Below are positions 38,203 to 46,213 of a DNA stretch of 64,000 bases, in pieces. How positions within the stretch are numbered: the stretch's first letter is position 1; each line of letters opens with the position of its first letter. Both the position numbers and the translations under genes were made by a program. Under the pieces are notes generated by a model. It was not told where the DNA came from. It was given only the letters and a program-made list of their open reading frames with translations, and ran no database searches. Source of the stretch: Desulfocicer sp963675955. GTDB lineage: Bacteria > Desulfobacterota > Desulfobacteria > Desulfobacterales > Desulfobacteraceae. The stretch is taken from positions 365,693 to 429,692 of the forward strand of contig CAXXVR010000004.1 of the NCBI GenBank assembly GCA_963675955.2, given 5' to 3'.

Positions 38203-39183
38203 TCAATTTATAATTTTGAGCAGATCAACCATCAGCGCAATCATGAAAGTACCCATGGACAGGTTCAACAGGATAAAGGCAGTGCGATATTTTTTTTTCT
38301 TACAGGAAAAAAAATGGTGGATGAACCAGCCAAAAAGCCCCAGGGTATTAATTCCAAGAACTGCCATCACCGGACCACTGATGTCCGGGAAAAAAAGCGG
38401 CAGCATCAGGATCATGGCGGCATAGAGCGTTACCCACACAACTAAGATCCTTTCCATTTGTGTTAAAGAAAACAGGCTGAACATGGTGGGCAGCCCCACC
38501 TTTCGGTAATCTCTTTTGTGGGATAAAAGAATCAGCCAGTAGTGGGGTAACTGCCACACCCCGAAGATTACCATGACACAAAAAAGGCCGGGGGGCAGGG
38601 GCAGGGTGCCGCCGGCTGCGGCCCATCCCAAGGCAGGCGGTACCATGCCGCACAGAGCACCGGGGATTATGGCAAGAATGGTTTTGGATTTAAGTGGGGT
38701 GTAAATGCCATTGTAAAGGATTACCCCGGAAAGACTCCATGCCATGGTCATGAAGGGGTGGCGGGTCATTCCAAGTCCAGAAAGGCCAAGAACAATGAGT
38801 CCAGTGGCCAGTATCCGCACAAGAACAACGCTAAGTATCCCCCGGGGAAGGGGACGGTTTTTTGTCCGTTCAAAGGCCGTATCCCGATGTCTGTCCTGGC
38901 AGTTATTTAATGCCCCACTTCCGGCACACAGCACAAAGGTAAAGATTCCTGTGAGATAAAAGATGCCATCGGGCCGGGGATGGTGGATCAGGCAGCCAAG
39001 CATTGCAGACAGGGCAATGGAGATACTGATACCCGGTTTAAAGACCTGAAAAGATTTTGGCCAGGCACCATTGGGAAGGACATTTTTCCCTGAGGGGGCT
39101 TGTTTTTCCAAGGGGGGGGCACAGCAGGGATTCCCTCTGAATGTAACGAGTATCCCGGGGGCAGGTGTGGGTATGTCAGGCAT
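38203..39183 (-). CDS. ctaB: Protoheme IX farnesyltransferase (heme O synthase)
   Basis: A 326-residue polytopic UbiA-family prenyltransferase that adds a farnesyl group to heme b to give heme o. The catalytic Asp-rich motif appears as NNCQDRHRDTAFERTKNRPL, with the second conserved loop at HKRDYRKVGLPTM. About nine membrane helices follow a somewhat long N-terminal tail of about 45 residues. It is the last gene of the cytochrome oxidase cluster and starts 15 bases after ctaC. No heme A synthase is present here, so the final heme may be o or be made elsewhere. Confidence 0.93.
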   Translation of the reverse strand: MPDIPTPAPGILVTFRGNPCCAPPLEKQAPSGKNVLPNGAWPKSFQVFKPGISISIALSAMLGCLIHHPRPDGIFYLTGIFTFVLCAGSGALNNCQDRHRDTAFERTKNRPLPRGILSVVLVRILATGLIVLGLSGLGMTRHPFMTMAWSLSGVILYNGIYTPLKSKTILAIIPGALCGMVPPALGWAAAGGTLPLPPGLFCVMVIFGVWQLPHYWLILLSHKRDYRKVGLPTMFSLFSLTQMERILVVWVTLYAAMILMLPLFFPDISGPVMAVLGINTLGLFGWFIHHFFSCKKKKYRTAFILLNLSMGTFMIALMVDLLKIIN

Positions 39184-39198
39184 GGATGGCCCCCTGAT

Positions 39199-39801
39199 TT
39201 AATCCTGTGCCAGCCATTCTTCGTATTCCTCCGGCGAGACGGCCCGGAGAACTGCCGTCATATCGGCATGGCCAATCCCGCAAAATTCCGTGCACTGCAC
39301 AAAAAAACGTCCGGGCTTTTCAGGATAGAACCAGGCATAGGTCTTAACACCCGGCACGGCGTCCACCTTAACCCTGAAAGCGGGAATAAAAAGCCCGTGA
39401 ATGACATCGTCAGAGGTGACGTTCAAGCGGATGGGACGGCCCGTGGGCACTACAATTTCATTATCAGTTTCCTTTCCGTTGGGGTAGATAAAAATCCAGG
39501 AGTACATCTGGGCAATGGTTTCTATTTCCAGGGCATTTTTCGGGACGTTTCGAAGCCCGGCATAGGAGGACCAGCCCACCCAGAACATGGAAAGGGCTAT
39601 GAGGGTGGGAATTATGGTCCAGACGATCTCCAGCTTCCAGTTGTCCCGGATGTCTGCGGGCACGGGGTTTTTGCTTCGACGGTATTTAATCACAAACCAA
39701 ATCATGGTGATGGTGATAAGTGTCAAAAGCACAAGGGATATCCCGATGATATATAAAAAGGCTGCATCTATCTGTTTGACGGGGTTTACTATTTCATCCA
39801 T
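39199..39801 (-). CDS. ctaC: Cytochrome c oxidase subunit II
   Basis: A 200-residue subunit with two membrane helices (about 14-36 and 52-76) and a periplasmic cupredoxin domain. The CuA site is complete: His in DDVIHGLFIPAF and CTEFCGIGHADM (C-x3-C-x3-H-x2-M). There is no fused cytochrome c domain. ATG 39801 (MDEIVNPVKQID) is preferred because GGAG lies ten bases upstream; the longer frame begins in a palindromic repeat (MAHVVTKP) and is not family-like. Confidence 0.94.
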   Translation of the reverse strand: MDEIVNPVKQIDAAFLYIIGISLVLLTLITITMIWFVIKYRRSKNPVPADIRDNWKLEIVWTIIPTLIALSMFWVGWSSYAGLRNVPKNALEIETIAQMYSWIFIYPNGKETDNEIVVPTGRPIRLNVTSDDVIHGLFIPAFRVKVDAVPGVKTYAWFYPEKPGRFFVQCTEFCGIGHADMTAVLRAVSPEEYEEWLAQD

Positions 39802-39831
39802 AAATAAAAAACTCCATTTATTTTCAAAAAC

Positions 39832-39905
39832 GGGTTTGGTCACAACATGGGCCATTCAGGACATGGGTTGGCAATCACGATGAGCTGTCCATGTTATGAT
39901 CAATC
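39832..39905. repeat. Palindromic repeat family, copy before ctaC
   Basis: The left arm GGGTTTGGTCACAACATGGG is well kept. The right arm (TGTCCATGTTATGATCAATC) is more diverged. It separates ctaF from ctaC and extends the open frame of ctaC upstream without being part of the gene. Confidence 0.65.
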
Positions 39906-39927
39906 TTTCAAAAATACTGGGCCACGT

Positions 39928-40212
39928 TTACCTGAAGGCGATATCCCAGAACATGAAACCGATGAGTATGCCCAGAAATCCGATGGTGGTGAGAAATGAG
40001 CTTTTAATTAAAATACTTTCGTATTTCAAATGCATGAAATAAAGCAGAACAAAGCCGGCCTTCACCGATGCCACCACCAGGGCAACCCAGATGTTGGCAC
40101 TGCCAAGGTCCACCCGGGATATGAACACTGTGAATCCGGTCAGGGTAAGTAAAATAAACAGGATGGAAAGCAGTTTGCCATAGGACTGAATGTGGGTATC
40201 TGTTTCTTTCAT
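39928..40212 (-). CDS. ctaF: Cytochrome c oxidase subunit IV
   Basis: A 94-residue membrane protein with three helices (about 15-35, 42-62, 72-92), matching the CtaF/CyoD-type subunit IV family (ANIWVALVVASVKAGFVLLYFMHLKYE, whose VKA..LYFMHL block is typical). ATG 40212 is chosen with GGAGAAGAGACC upstream. It stabilises the oxidase core rather than binding metal. Confidence 0.9.
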   Translation of the reverse strand: MKETDTHIQSYGKLLSILFILLTLTGFTVFISRVDLGSANIWVALVVASVKAGFVLLYFMHLKYESILIKSSFLTTIGFLGILIGFMFWDIAFR

Positions 40213-40250
40213 TGGTCTCTTCTCCACAAATGGTATGATGGGCTTATGCA

Positions 40251-40271
40251 TACAACACATCTTGTGTTGTA
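40251..40271. other. Intercistronic hairpin between ctaE and ctaF
   Basis: TACAACACA and TGTGTTGTA form a perfect 9-bp stem with a three-base loop. It could act in mRNA processing or partial termination within the operon. There is no T tract. Confidence 0.45.
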
Positions 40272-40284
40272 ATCAAATCCTGAT

Positions 40285-40881
40285 TCATAAAATCAGGTAA
40301 AAAAGTGGAAAAATAAAAATCCAGATCAGGTCCACCAGATGCCAGTAGAGACCTGCGTTTTCCAGGAATACAAAGTGATCTGCCCTGATTTTATCCATGA
40401 TAATAAAGATCATGGTCACCGACAGCAGGATCATGCCGATGACGATGTGCACCCCGTGAAGTCCGGTGATGGTATAGTAAAGGCTGAAAAATAGAATACG
40501 TCCATGGGGACTGTCTTCCATGGCCGGTGAATCGGGGAAAATACCCAGATCTATTTTATGCCCCCATTCAAAGTATTTATTTATGAGAAACACAACTCCA
40601 AGCATGAGGGCAACGGATAAAAAGGTACAGGCAAGTTTTTTATTTTCCTGCCTTACAGCGGTGATGGAAGCGGCCACGCAGAAACTGCTGATCAACAAAA
40701 TCACCGTGTTGATGGTCCCCATGATAAGGTCAAGCTCTTTGCCCGAAGCAATGAAATCCACAGAATGAAGGCGGTAATAGGCTGCATAGATAACAAAAAG
40801 GCCACCAAACAGCATAATTTCAGAATATAAGAACAGCCACATGCCGATTTTGGAGCCGGTGGTGTCAGTGTCTGGGGTCAT
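40285..40881 (-). CDS. ctaE: Cytochrome c oxidase subunit III
   Basis: A 198-residue membrane protein with five helices. Conserved parts are KIGMWLFLYSEIMLFGGLF, the YYTITGLHGVHIVIGMIL block and the terminal GLYWHLVDLIWIFIFPLFYL. Its start overlaps the ctaD stop by four bases (ATGA), with GGAGG upstream. Confidence 0.94.
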   Translation of the reverse strand: MTPDTDTTGSKIGMWLFLYSEIMLFGGLFVIYAAYYRLHSVDFIASGKELDLIMGTINTVILLISSFCVAASITAVRQENKKLACTFLSVALMLGVVFLINKYFEWGHKIDLGIFPDSPAMEDSPHGRILFFSLYYTITGLHGVHIVIGMILLSVTMIFIIMDKIRADHFVFLENAGLYWHLVDLIWIFIFPLFYLIL

Positions 40882-42521
40882 GGGGCTTCACCTCCGGTAC
40901 GTTTTTCGTCTGCCCTGCGGATGACCTCTTTAAAATCATAGGGATACCCCGGGGCCAGGGGTGGTGTCAAAAAATTATGCACCGGTGGCGGAGAGGGAAT
41001 GGACCACTCCAGTGTTGTGCCACCCCAGGGATCATCGCCGCATTTTTCGCCGTTTTTAAAGCTTAACGCAAGATTGACAAACATTAAAAAAATGCCAGCC
41101 ACCATGATGTACGCCCCCATGCCGGCAAAGAAATTACCGGTTTGAAACTGGGGCAGGTAGTCGTAATAACGCCTTGGCATACCCTGCATGCCAAGGACAA
41201 ACATGGGAATATAATGCAGCATGAACCCCATGGTGGTAAGAATGGCGGCCACATAGGCAGCTTTAAAGTGATAGAGCCGTCCAAAGAACTTGGGCCACCA
41301 GAAATGCAGGGCTGCAAAAAAGGCAAATCCCGTGCCTCCGAACATGACAAAATGAAAGTGAGCCACCACAAAATGGGTGTCATGGACTTGGATATTTGTA
41401 CCAGCAGCTCCCAGTATCAGGCCTGTCAGGCCCCCAATGGTAAAAAGATAGATAAAACAAAGGGATAAAAACAGCGGTGGTGTCATTAAAATGGAGCCCC
41501 GGTACATGGTGGATACCCAGGAAAACACCTTGATGGCACTGGGAATGGCCACAACAAAGGTCAGAAAAGAAAATACAAACACGGCCACATCGCTCATGCC
41601 GCTTGTGAACATGTGGTGTGCCCACACAAGGGAGCCTGCAACGGCAATGGCCATGCTGGAAATAACAATGGCCTTGTATCCGAAAATGGATTTCCGGGAA
41701 AATACCGGGATAATTTCAGAAATCACCCCCATGCCGGGCAGGATCATTATGTACACTGCCGGGTGGGAGTACATCCAGAACAGGTGCTGGTATAACACCG
41801 GATCGCCGCCCTTATTTGGATCAAACATGCCGCTGCCAAATATCCGTTCAAAGATGATGAGAAGCAAAGTGATGGACAGCACCGGTGTGGCCAGCAATTG
41901 AACCCAGGCCGTGGCGTAAAGAGACCAGGAAAACAGTGGAATCTGCATCCATCCCATGCCCTTCATTCTCATGCGATGAAGCGTTGTGATAAAGTTAAGC
42001 CCAGTGAGCATGGAGGACATGCCCAGAATAAATGCCGCCGTCACGGTCAGTCCTACATTGCTCTCTGTGGAGACGCTGAAGGGCACATAAAAGGTCCAGC
42101 CGGTATCAGGAGGGCCATCTGCAAACAGAGACAGGATGGCAAGCAGGCCGCCCAGCATGTAAAGATACCAGGATAAAAGGTTTAGTTTCGGGAAAAAGAC
42201 ATCATCGGTGCCGATCTGTATGGGCAATAGAAAATTACCGAAGATGGCGGGAATGGCGGGAATGACAAAGAGAAAAATCATGATCACTCCGTGGAGGGTG
42301 AACATGGCATTGTAGGTTTCCGCCTCCATGATGGTGGTGCCGGCAGTCATGAGTTCCGTACGAATGAGAAGCCCCAGGATGACGGCAACGATAAACCAGA
42401 ATATCACCGCCGCCATGTACATTAAACCTATGCGTTTGTGGTCCGTGGTGAGAAGCCAGGACCACAGACCGGTGAATTTTGCCGGGGAGGGTGTTTTATA
42501 AAAAGATGCTGTGGTTTCCAG
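40878..42521 (-). CDS. ctaD: Cytochrome c oxidase subunit I, A2-type heme-copper oxidase
   Basis: A 547-residue catalytic subunit with twelve helices. The low-spin heme His is in FTLHGVIMIFLF. CuB/Tyr ligands are in YSHPAVYIMILPG, HHMFTSGM supplies the CuB His pair, VVAHFHFVMFGG supplies both heme His, and PSAIKVFSW holds the K-channel Lys. YSHPAVY instead of GHPEVY marks the A2 subclass, where Tyr-Ser replaces the D-channel Glu. The family start LWSWLLTTDHKRIGLMY lies upstream of the first ATG (42422). AGGAGG at 42530-42535 points eight bases on to an in-frame CTG (42521), which I take as the start. Confidence 0.93.
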   Translation of the reverse strand: METTASFYKTPSPAKFTGLWSWLLTTDHKRIGLMYMAAVIFWFIVAVILGLLIRTELMTAGTTIMEAETYNAMFTLHGVIMIFLFVIPAIPAIFGNFLLPIQIGTDDVFFPKLNLLSWYLYMLGGLLAILSLFADGPPDTGWTFYVPFSVSTESNVGLTVTAAFILGMSSMLTGLNFITTLHRMRMKGMGWMQIPLFSWSLYATAWVQLLATPVLSITLLLIIFERIFGSGMFDPNKGGDPVLYQHLFWMYSHPAVYIMILPGMGVISEIIPVFSRKSIFGYKAIVISSMAIAVAGSLVWAHHMFTSGMSDVAVFVFSFLTFVVAIPSAIKVFSWVSTMYRGSILMTPPLFLSLCFIYLFTIGGLTGLILGAAGTNIQVHDTHFVVAHFHFVMFGGTGFAFFAALHFWWPKFFGRLYHFKAAYVAAILTTMGFMLHYIPMFVLGMQGMPRRYYDYLPQFQTGNFFAGMGAYIMVAGIFLMFVNLALSFKNGEKCGDDPWGGTTLEWSIPSPPPVHNFLTPPLAPGYPYDFKEVIRRADEKRTGGEAP

Positions 42522-42628
42522 GGTATCTTCCTCCTGAATGCGTTGGTGTATTGTGACCAGGTCCGGTATGTTATTGAGTCCATTGCAGGACCATTTAACC
42601 GGATGGATTAATTCAGAATCGGACCCGG

Positions 42629-43774
42629 TTATTTCCGATTGCCCTTTCTTAACACAAAAAGATAAAAGGCACCCAGGATGAGAATCAGGGCGATTCCGGT
42701 GACCCGAAAGGTTTTAAATACATACTTTTTGCCCTTGGGATCATAGTCAAAGCAATAGGTGAGAATCTTTTTGATGGAAATCGCCGGGGTACCCCGGGTG
42801 GCCTCGGTGATGGCCATGCTTACATCAAAGGGAAGATATTCCACGCCATATAAATAGCGGATGATTTTTCCATTTTCTCCCAGTACGATGAGTACATTTG
42901 GATGAACAAAATTATGCTGTTCAACCCGCTTAAACCGAAATCCTGTGGCAACGGTAATCTGTCTTATGGCTTCAAGGGAACCCGTCAGAAAACGCCATTG
43001 GTCCACCGGAAAGGCCGGAGGTAGCAGATTCATGTAATTTTTTTTGCTCTCCGATGCGATGAGGGGGGTGTCTTCATGGTCAAAGCTGATGGTTACAACG
43101 CGATAATCCGTGCCGGGTTTAAAGGTCACTGACGGCAGGGCATGGGCAAGGTTTGCCATCATCATGTTGCAGGTCTGGGGACAGTGGTAGAAAACCAGTT
43201 GCACCAGGGTGGGGCGATCCACCAGTTGTGCCAGGGTTACCGGTTTTCCTGTTTCGTCCAGAAATGAAATATCAAGGGGAATGGTTTCTCCCAGTTTTTC
43301 GTCCAGCCCCACGCTTTTAAACAGGTTTTCCTCTTCGGCTTTTACCTGCATGGCCGTGTGATCATGGGCCTTTGGGGAAGCTGCCTGGGTTTGTTTCTGG
43401 TTGTTTGAATCTGCTGCCTCCTTTGCAGGGGGCATTGCCATGGCGTCGGTGTTCATGTCATGGGTCCCATGGGTGTTCATGTCATGGGTTTCATGGGTGT
43501 TCATGTCATGGGTCCCATGGGTGTTCATGTCATGGGTTTCATGGGTGTCCATGTCATGGGAATCAAAGGGTGCACCTGTTATAACGTCATGCGATTCCGT
43601 CATGGGTGTATCCATAGCATTTTCATTCATGTCATGATGGGCTGCCCTGTGATCCTCTTGTGCACCAAGAGGCTGAATTGAGCCTCCCATGAAAAGGAGA
43701 ACAGCCATGGATAAAAGCATGTGAAGAGTTATCCTGCTTCCAATTGCTATTCGTCTGATGGGGTACCTCCTCAA
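42629..43774 (-). CDS. Sco/SenC copper chaperone with His-Met-Asp tandem repeat
   Basis: A protein of up to 381 residues for CuA assembly. After a signal anchor comes a metal-binding repeat region (about residues 70-115) made of alternating THETHDMN and THGTHDMN units. The Sco thioredoxin fold follows, with the copper-binding pair FYHCPQTCNMMM and the distal His in HNFVHPNVLIVLG. A C-terminal membrane helix is present (IALILILGAFYLFVL). The start is unclear. AGGAGG at 43766-43771 lies inside the longest frame (TTG 43774) and is six bases before an in-frame ATC (43759); the first ATG is at 43720. Confidence 0.9.
   Translation of the reverse strand: MRRYPIRRIAIGSRITLHMLLSMAVLLFMGGSIQPLGAQEDHRAAHHDMNENAMDTPMTESHDVITGAPFDSHDMDTHETHDMNTHGTHDMNTHETHDMNTHGTHDMNTDAMAMPPAKEAADSNNQKQTQAASPKAHDHTAMQVKAEEENLFKSVGLDEKLGETIPLDISFLDETGKPVTLAQLVDRPTLVQLVFYHCPQTCNMMMANLAHALPSVTFKPGTDYRVVTISFDHEDTPLIASESKKNYMNLLPPAFPVDQWRFLTGSLEAIRQITVATGFRFKRVEQHNFVHPNVLIVLGENGKIIRYLYGVEYLPFDVSMAITEATRGTPAISIKKILTYCFDYDPKGKKYVFKTFRVTGIALILILGAFYLFVLRKGNRK
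43455..43560 (-). repeat. 24-bp tandem repeat inside the Sco gene
   Basis: About four and a half 24-bp units alternate in two versions (GGTCCCATGGG and GGTTTCATGGG as read on the plus strand), giving a 48-bp higher-order period. The repeats encode THETHDMN/THGTHDMN. Confidence 0.9.
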
Positions 43775-43777
43775 TGC

Positions 43778-44323
43778 TTATTTTATTTTTTCAAAGGCAC
43801 CTGTATTGAGATTGACTTTCAGGGCTGTCCTGAATTTATGGCGTGTGCGAAAACTGTCCCGGCCGGAACCATAGGCCAGCAGCACCGTGGTTTCGCCAGT
43901 CATGGAAATGGCCTGGTCAGTTTCATCTTCAGAATCAAGGGGGATGGTAAAGTGTATGGTGGTAATTCCACCTTCTTCATGACCTTCGGCATTGCTGATA
44001 TTTACCTTTCCCCCCAGCTTTTTGTCTGACTTGTGCTGGTGGGATGTTATGCCAAAATGGTCTGCCACAATGGCTTCTCCATTTTTGACATATCCCAGTA
44101 TGAAATTGGCGTCTTTCATTTTTTCGCTGGGATTGAAACCAATGGCCACCCAGCCCTTGGTTTTAGCTGAAAGTTCAATGGATATATTTTTTGCTTCAAT
44201 GGACCACGAAAAAGTGATGCCGTCGGTTGTCAACTGATGTTGAAACGGTGCTGCCTGTGCCATGCCGGCAACTGCAGCAATAACAAGGGTAAATATGGCA
44301 GAAACAAACAATTTACGTGTCAT
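43778..44323 (-). CDS. Periplasmic DOMON-domain protein
   Basis: A 181-residue exported protein. The signal peptide ends at AQA-APFQ. The rest is one DOMON beta-sandwich (ITFSWSIEAKNISIELSAKT; TKGWVAIGFNPSEKMKDANF; MTGETTVLLAYGSG). The family binds heme b or sugars; heme-based electron transfer fits the setting between a DUF2231-like protein and the Sco/oxidase genes. AAAGGAG precedes the ATG. Confidence 0.82.
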   Translation of the reverse strand: MTRKLFVSAIFTLVIAAVAGMAQAAPFQHQLTTDGITFSWSIEAKNISIELSAKTKGWVAIGFNPSEKMKDANFILGYVKNGEAIVADHFGITSHQHKSDKKLGGKVNISNAEGHEEGGITTIHFTIPLDSEDETDQAISMTGETTVLLAYGSGRDSFRTRHKFRTALKVNLNTGAFEKIK

Positions 44324-44335
44324 GATTTTACTCCT

Positions 44336-44761
44336 TTATCCATATTGAAGTTCACCGCCCATGAAGCCAAGGCCCGTCGCAAACACGATACAAAGAGCAT
44401 AAATAAAGAGAATTTTTTTATGGTTATCCTGGCTTGCAAGGGAAAATTTAATGGCGGTAATGAAAGATAATGTCAAAAGGACGGCAAAGATCATTTTCAT
44501 TACGATGAGAAAACTCCATTCCCCACCAAATCGGTACTGCCAGTCGGTGAAGCCGAAGAGGACCGTGGGGAAAATGCCCACAAGCCCAAATGAAACACAA
44601 TAATAGGCCGTTTTAAGAAATTCTTCTTTTTCCAGCAGAAAGAAGATCAACGCAAAAACAAAACCGCCCATGGCCATTCCCATGGGGATGTGGGTCATGG
44701 CAGGGTGGAGGGGGTGTACAAAACCAACGCTTTCCAGAAAATGATACAGATTTTCGATCAT
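44336..44761 (-). CDS. DUF2231-like four-helix membrane protein
   Basis: A 141-residue inner-membrane protein with four helices. The N-terminal HPLHPAMTHIPMGMAMGGF with paired histidines resembles the DUF2231 family (HPxxVHxPIG), and further His/Trp residues lie at FGFTDWQYRFGG. Histidines at membrane boundaries could ligate heme, but no function is proven. It is the first gene of the oxidase cluster. GAGGTG precedes the ATG. Confidence 0.7.
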   Translation of the reverse strand: MIENLYHFLESVGFVHPLHPAMTHIPMGMAMGGFVFALIFFLLEKEEFLKTAYYCVSFGLVGIFPTVLFGFTDWQYRFGGEWSFLIVMKMIFAVLLTLSFITAIKFSLASQDNHKKILFIYALCIVFATGLGFMGGELQYG

Positions 44762-45036
44762 AAGTTCACCTCGTTTTGCTGTTTAAATTCGGGTGGAAGG
44801 AAATACTGGATTTATATAAAATTATATAAAATAATGATAAGACGAAAAAAATAACATTAAAAAAATAACATTAAGGTTTGGCAAGATTAAGAATTTGTAT
44901 ATTTTTAATATACAATAAAGGTTGTCCATGAAGTTTTCAAGTAAAAATTGCAGCAGTCCTGATTTTGACCTCATTGAAACACGATGTTCAAGTTTTTTAT
45001 GTCAATAAAAATGGAGGAGGCCCGGACGTATGTTAT
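44762..45036. other. Upstream region of the oxidase cluster
   Basis: Very AT-rich with no gene. It contains a doubled AAAAAATAACATT motif near 44848-44875 and the perfect palindrome at 44895-44915. Confidence 0.45.
44895..44915. promoter_or_regulatory. 21-bp palindrome upstream of the oxidase cluster
   Basis: TTGTATATT-TTT-AATATACAA is a perfect inverted repeat with 9-bp arms, about 135 bases upstream of the first gene of the cluster. It looks like an operator for a dimeric regulator; I cannot name the factor. Confidence 0.5.
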
Positions 45037-45079
45037 CTGGACAAGAGAATCAGAACCCTTTTCTGATTCTCTTGTCCAG
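45037..45079 (-). terminator. Perfect 19-bp stem-loop after the MauE-like gene
   Basis: CTGGACAAGAGAATCAGAA and its exact complement flank a five-base loop (CCCTT). The hairpin starts two bases after the stop codon of the MauE-like gene. No T tract follows on the minus strand, so it may protect the 3' end or act with other factors rather than be a simple terminator. Confidence 0.55.
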
Positions 45080-45080
45080 G

Positions 45081-45566
45081 TTAGGGCTTGGTCAAAAAAG
45101 TATACCAGCAAAGGTATAAGGATAAGAGCAGAAAAAAAACATCCCTTGCAAGGGTGAGAATGGAGACGGCGGCTTGTTCCTGGTCCGTGGAGAAACATCC
45201 GCAACTGATATCAAGCCCCCTTTGAACATTGTAAAAGAGAATTAAGGTAAACATGATAAGCAGCAGATTGGTTATCATAACTGTGCCCTGCATCATCTGG
45301 CCGGTGATGAGGCAGATACCAATGATCAGTTCAAGCCAGGGCAGGACCAGGGCCGTTAGATTAATCAGTTCTCCTGGCAGCAGTTGATAATTGTTCACCA
45401 TCAAGGCAAAGGCCTCGGGATGGCGGATTTTATCAAAACTGGCATATATGAAAATTATGCCCAGTATCCATCGGGCCATGTGGTAGACAATGGTTGTTAC
45501 AGGAGGAACCCATTGATGGCTTGACTGATCAGATTCTTTGAATGTGGAAAAAATTTTATCCATCAA
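45081..45566 (-). CDS. MauE/DoxX-family redox membrane protein
   Basis: A 161-residue inner-membrane protein with four helices, starting at YHMARWILGIIFIYASFDKI. The conserved GLDISCGCFSTDQ has the C-x-C typical of MauE-like proteins that help form disulfides or handle thiol electrons. The C-terminus is helical. Its start overlaps the upstream rhodanese gene by 11 bases. Confidence 0.82.
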   Translation of the reverse strand: MMDKIFSTFKESDQSSHQWVPPVTTIVYHMARWILGIIFIYASFDKIRHPEAFALMVNNYQLLPGELINLTALVLPWLELIIGICLITGQMMQGTVMITNLLLIMFTLILFYNVQRGLDISCGCFSTDQEQAAVSILTLARDVFFLLLSLYLCWYTFLTKP

Positions 45567-46080
45567 GATTGTCCTTTTCTTCCTGGGTTACCGGCATATC
45601 CGCCTTTGTCCATGCATCCCATCCCCCGGTCATGACCTTGACGTTAAACCCCATCTCCTTGAGAAAAAAAGCCAGATCATGGCTCAAAGCGCAGAATTCA
45701 CCATCACAATAGGTGATAATCGGGATGTCTGGATCCATGTGGGGAGCCACGGCCATGAACTGTTCCTGAACATCATGCCATGGTAGATTTAAAGCGCCCT
45801 TTATATGACCCTTCTGGAAGTTCGATGCATCCCTTGCATCCACAAACGTGGCCTGTCTGTTCTTATAAAGGATTATCGCCTGATCCAGATCCAGGGCCAT
45901 GTTATCGCCATCTGCAGTGGTCAGTCGGGCCTTGACAGACCAGTCTTGAACCAGGGCAAGGGGGGTGGAACGAATACAATTGGAGCCAAGCCCTGCAATG
46001 ATTGCCATGGAAAAAAGGATTAAAACTTGCAGCACCAGGCTATTTTTATTTATATGTAGATATGAACTTTTCATCTTCAA
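45556..46080 (-). CDS. Membrane-anchored rhodanese-domain protein
   Basis: A 174-residue protein with an N-terminal membrane anchor (about residues 15-35) and one periplasmic rhodanese domain. Conserved: FVDARDASNFQKGHIKGALN, the catalytic loop YCDGEFCALS with Cys at the expected position, and GFNVKVMTGGWDAW. A second Cys in the loop suggests thiol redox chemistry as well as sulfur transfer. It is translationally coupled to the MauE-like gene. Confidence 0.88.
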   Translation of the reverse strand: MKMKSSYLHINKNSLVLQVLILFSMAIIAGLGSNCIRSTPLALVQDWSVKARLTTADGDNMALDLDQAIILYKNRQATFVDARDASNFQKGHIKGALNLPWHDVQEQFMAVAPHMDPDIPIITYCDGEFCALSHDLAFFLKEMGFNVKVMTGGWDAWTKADMPVTQEEKDNLDG

Positions 46081-46139
46081 AATATACTTGCAGGGTTTTC
46101 AGGTGTCAATATGAACCAAAAAAATAAGAAAAAGATTTG

Positions 46140-46152
46140 CAAACCCGGTTTG
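46140..46152. promoter_or_regulatory. Palindrome upstream of the VOR operon
   Basis: CAAACC-C-GGTTTG is a perfect 13-bp dyad about 60 bases before the operon's first gene, in the divergent interval with the rhodanese gene. It looks like an operator. Confidence 0.4.
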
Positions 46153-46213
46153 TTTCTGATTAAATGTCTGGATGCGCAATTTTTGGATTATGATCTGGAA
46201 TAAGGGGAGATAA

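Noticed and set aside
45084..45095. GGGCTTGGTCAA at the MauE gene end, like a repeat arm
   Set aside because: Only about ten bases match and no partner arm is present; chance is likely.
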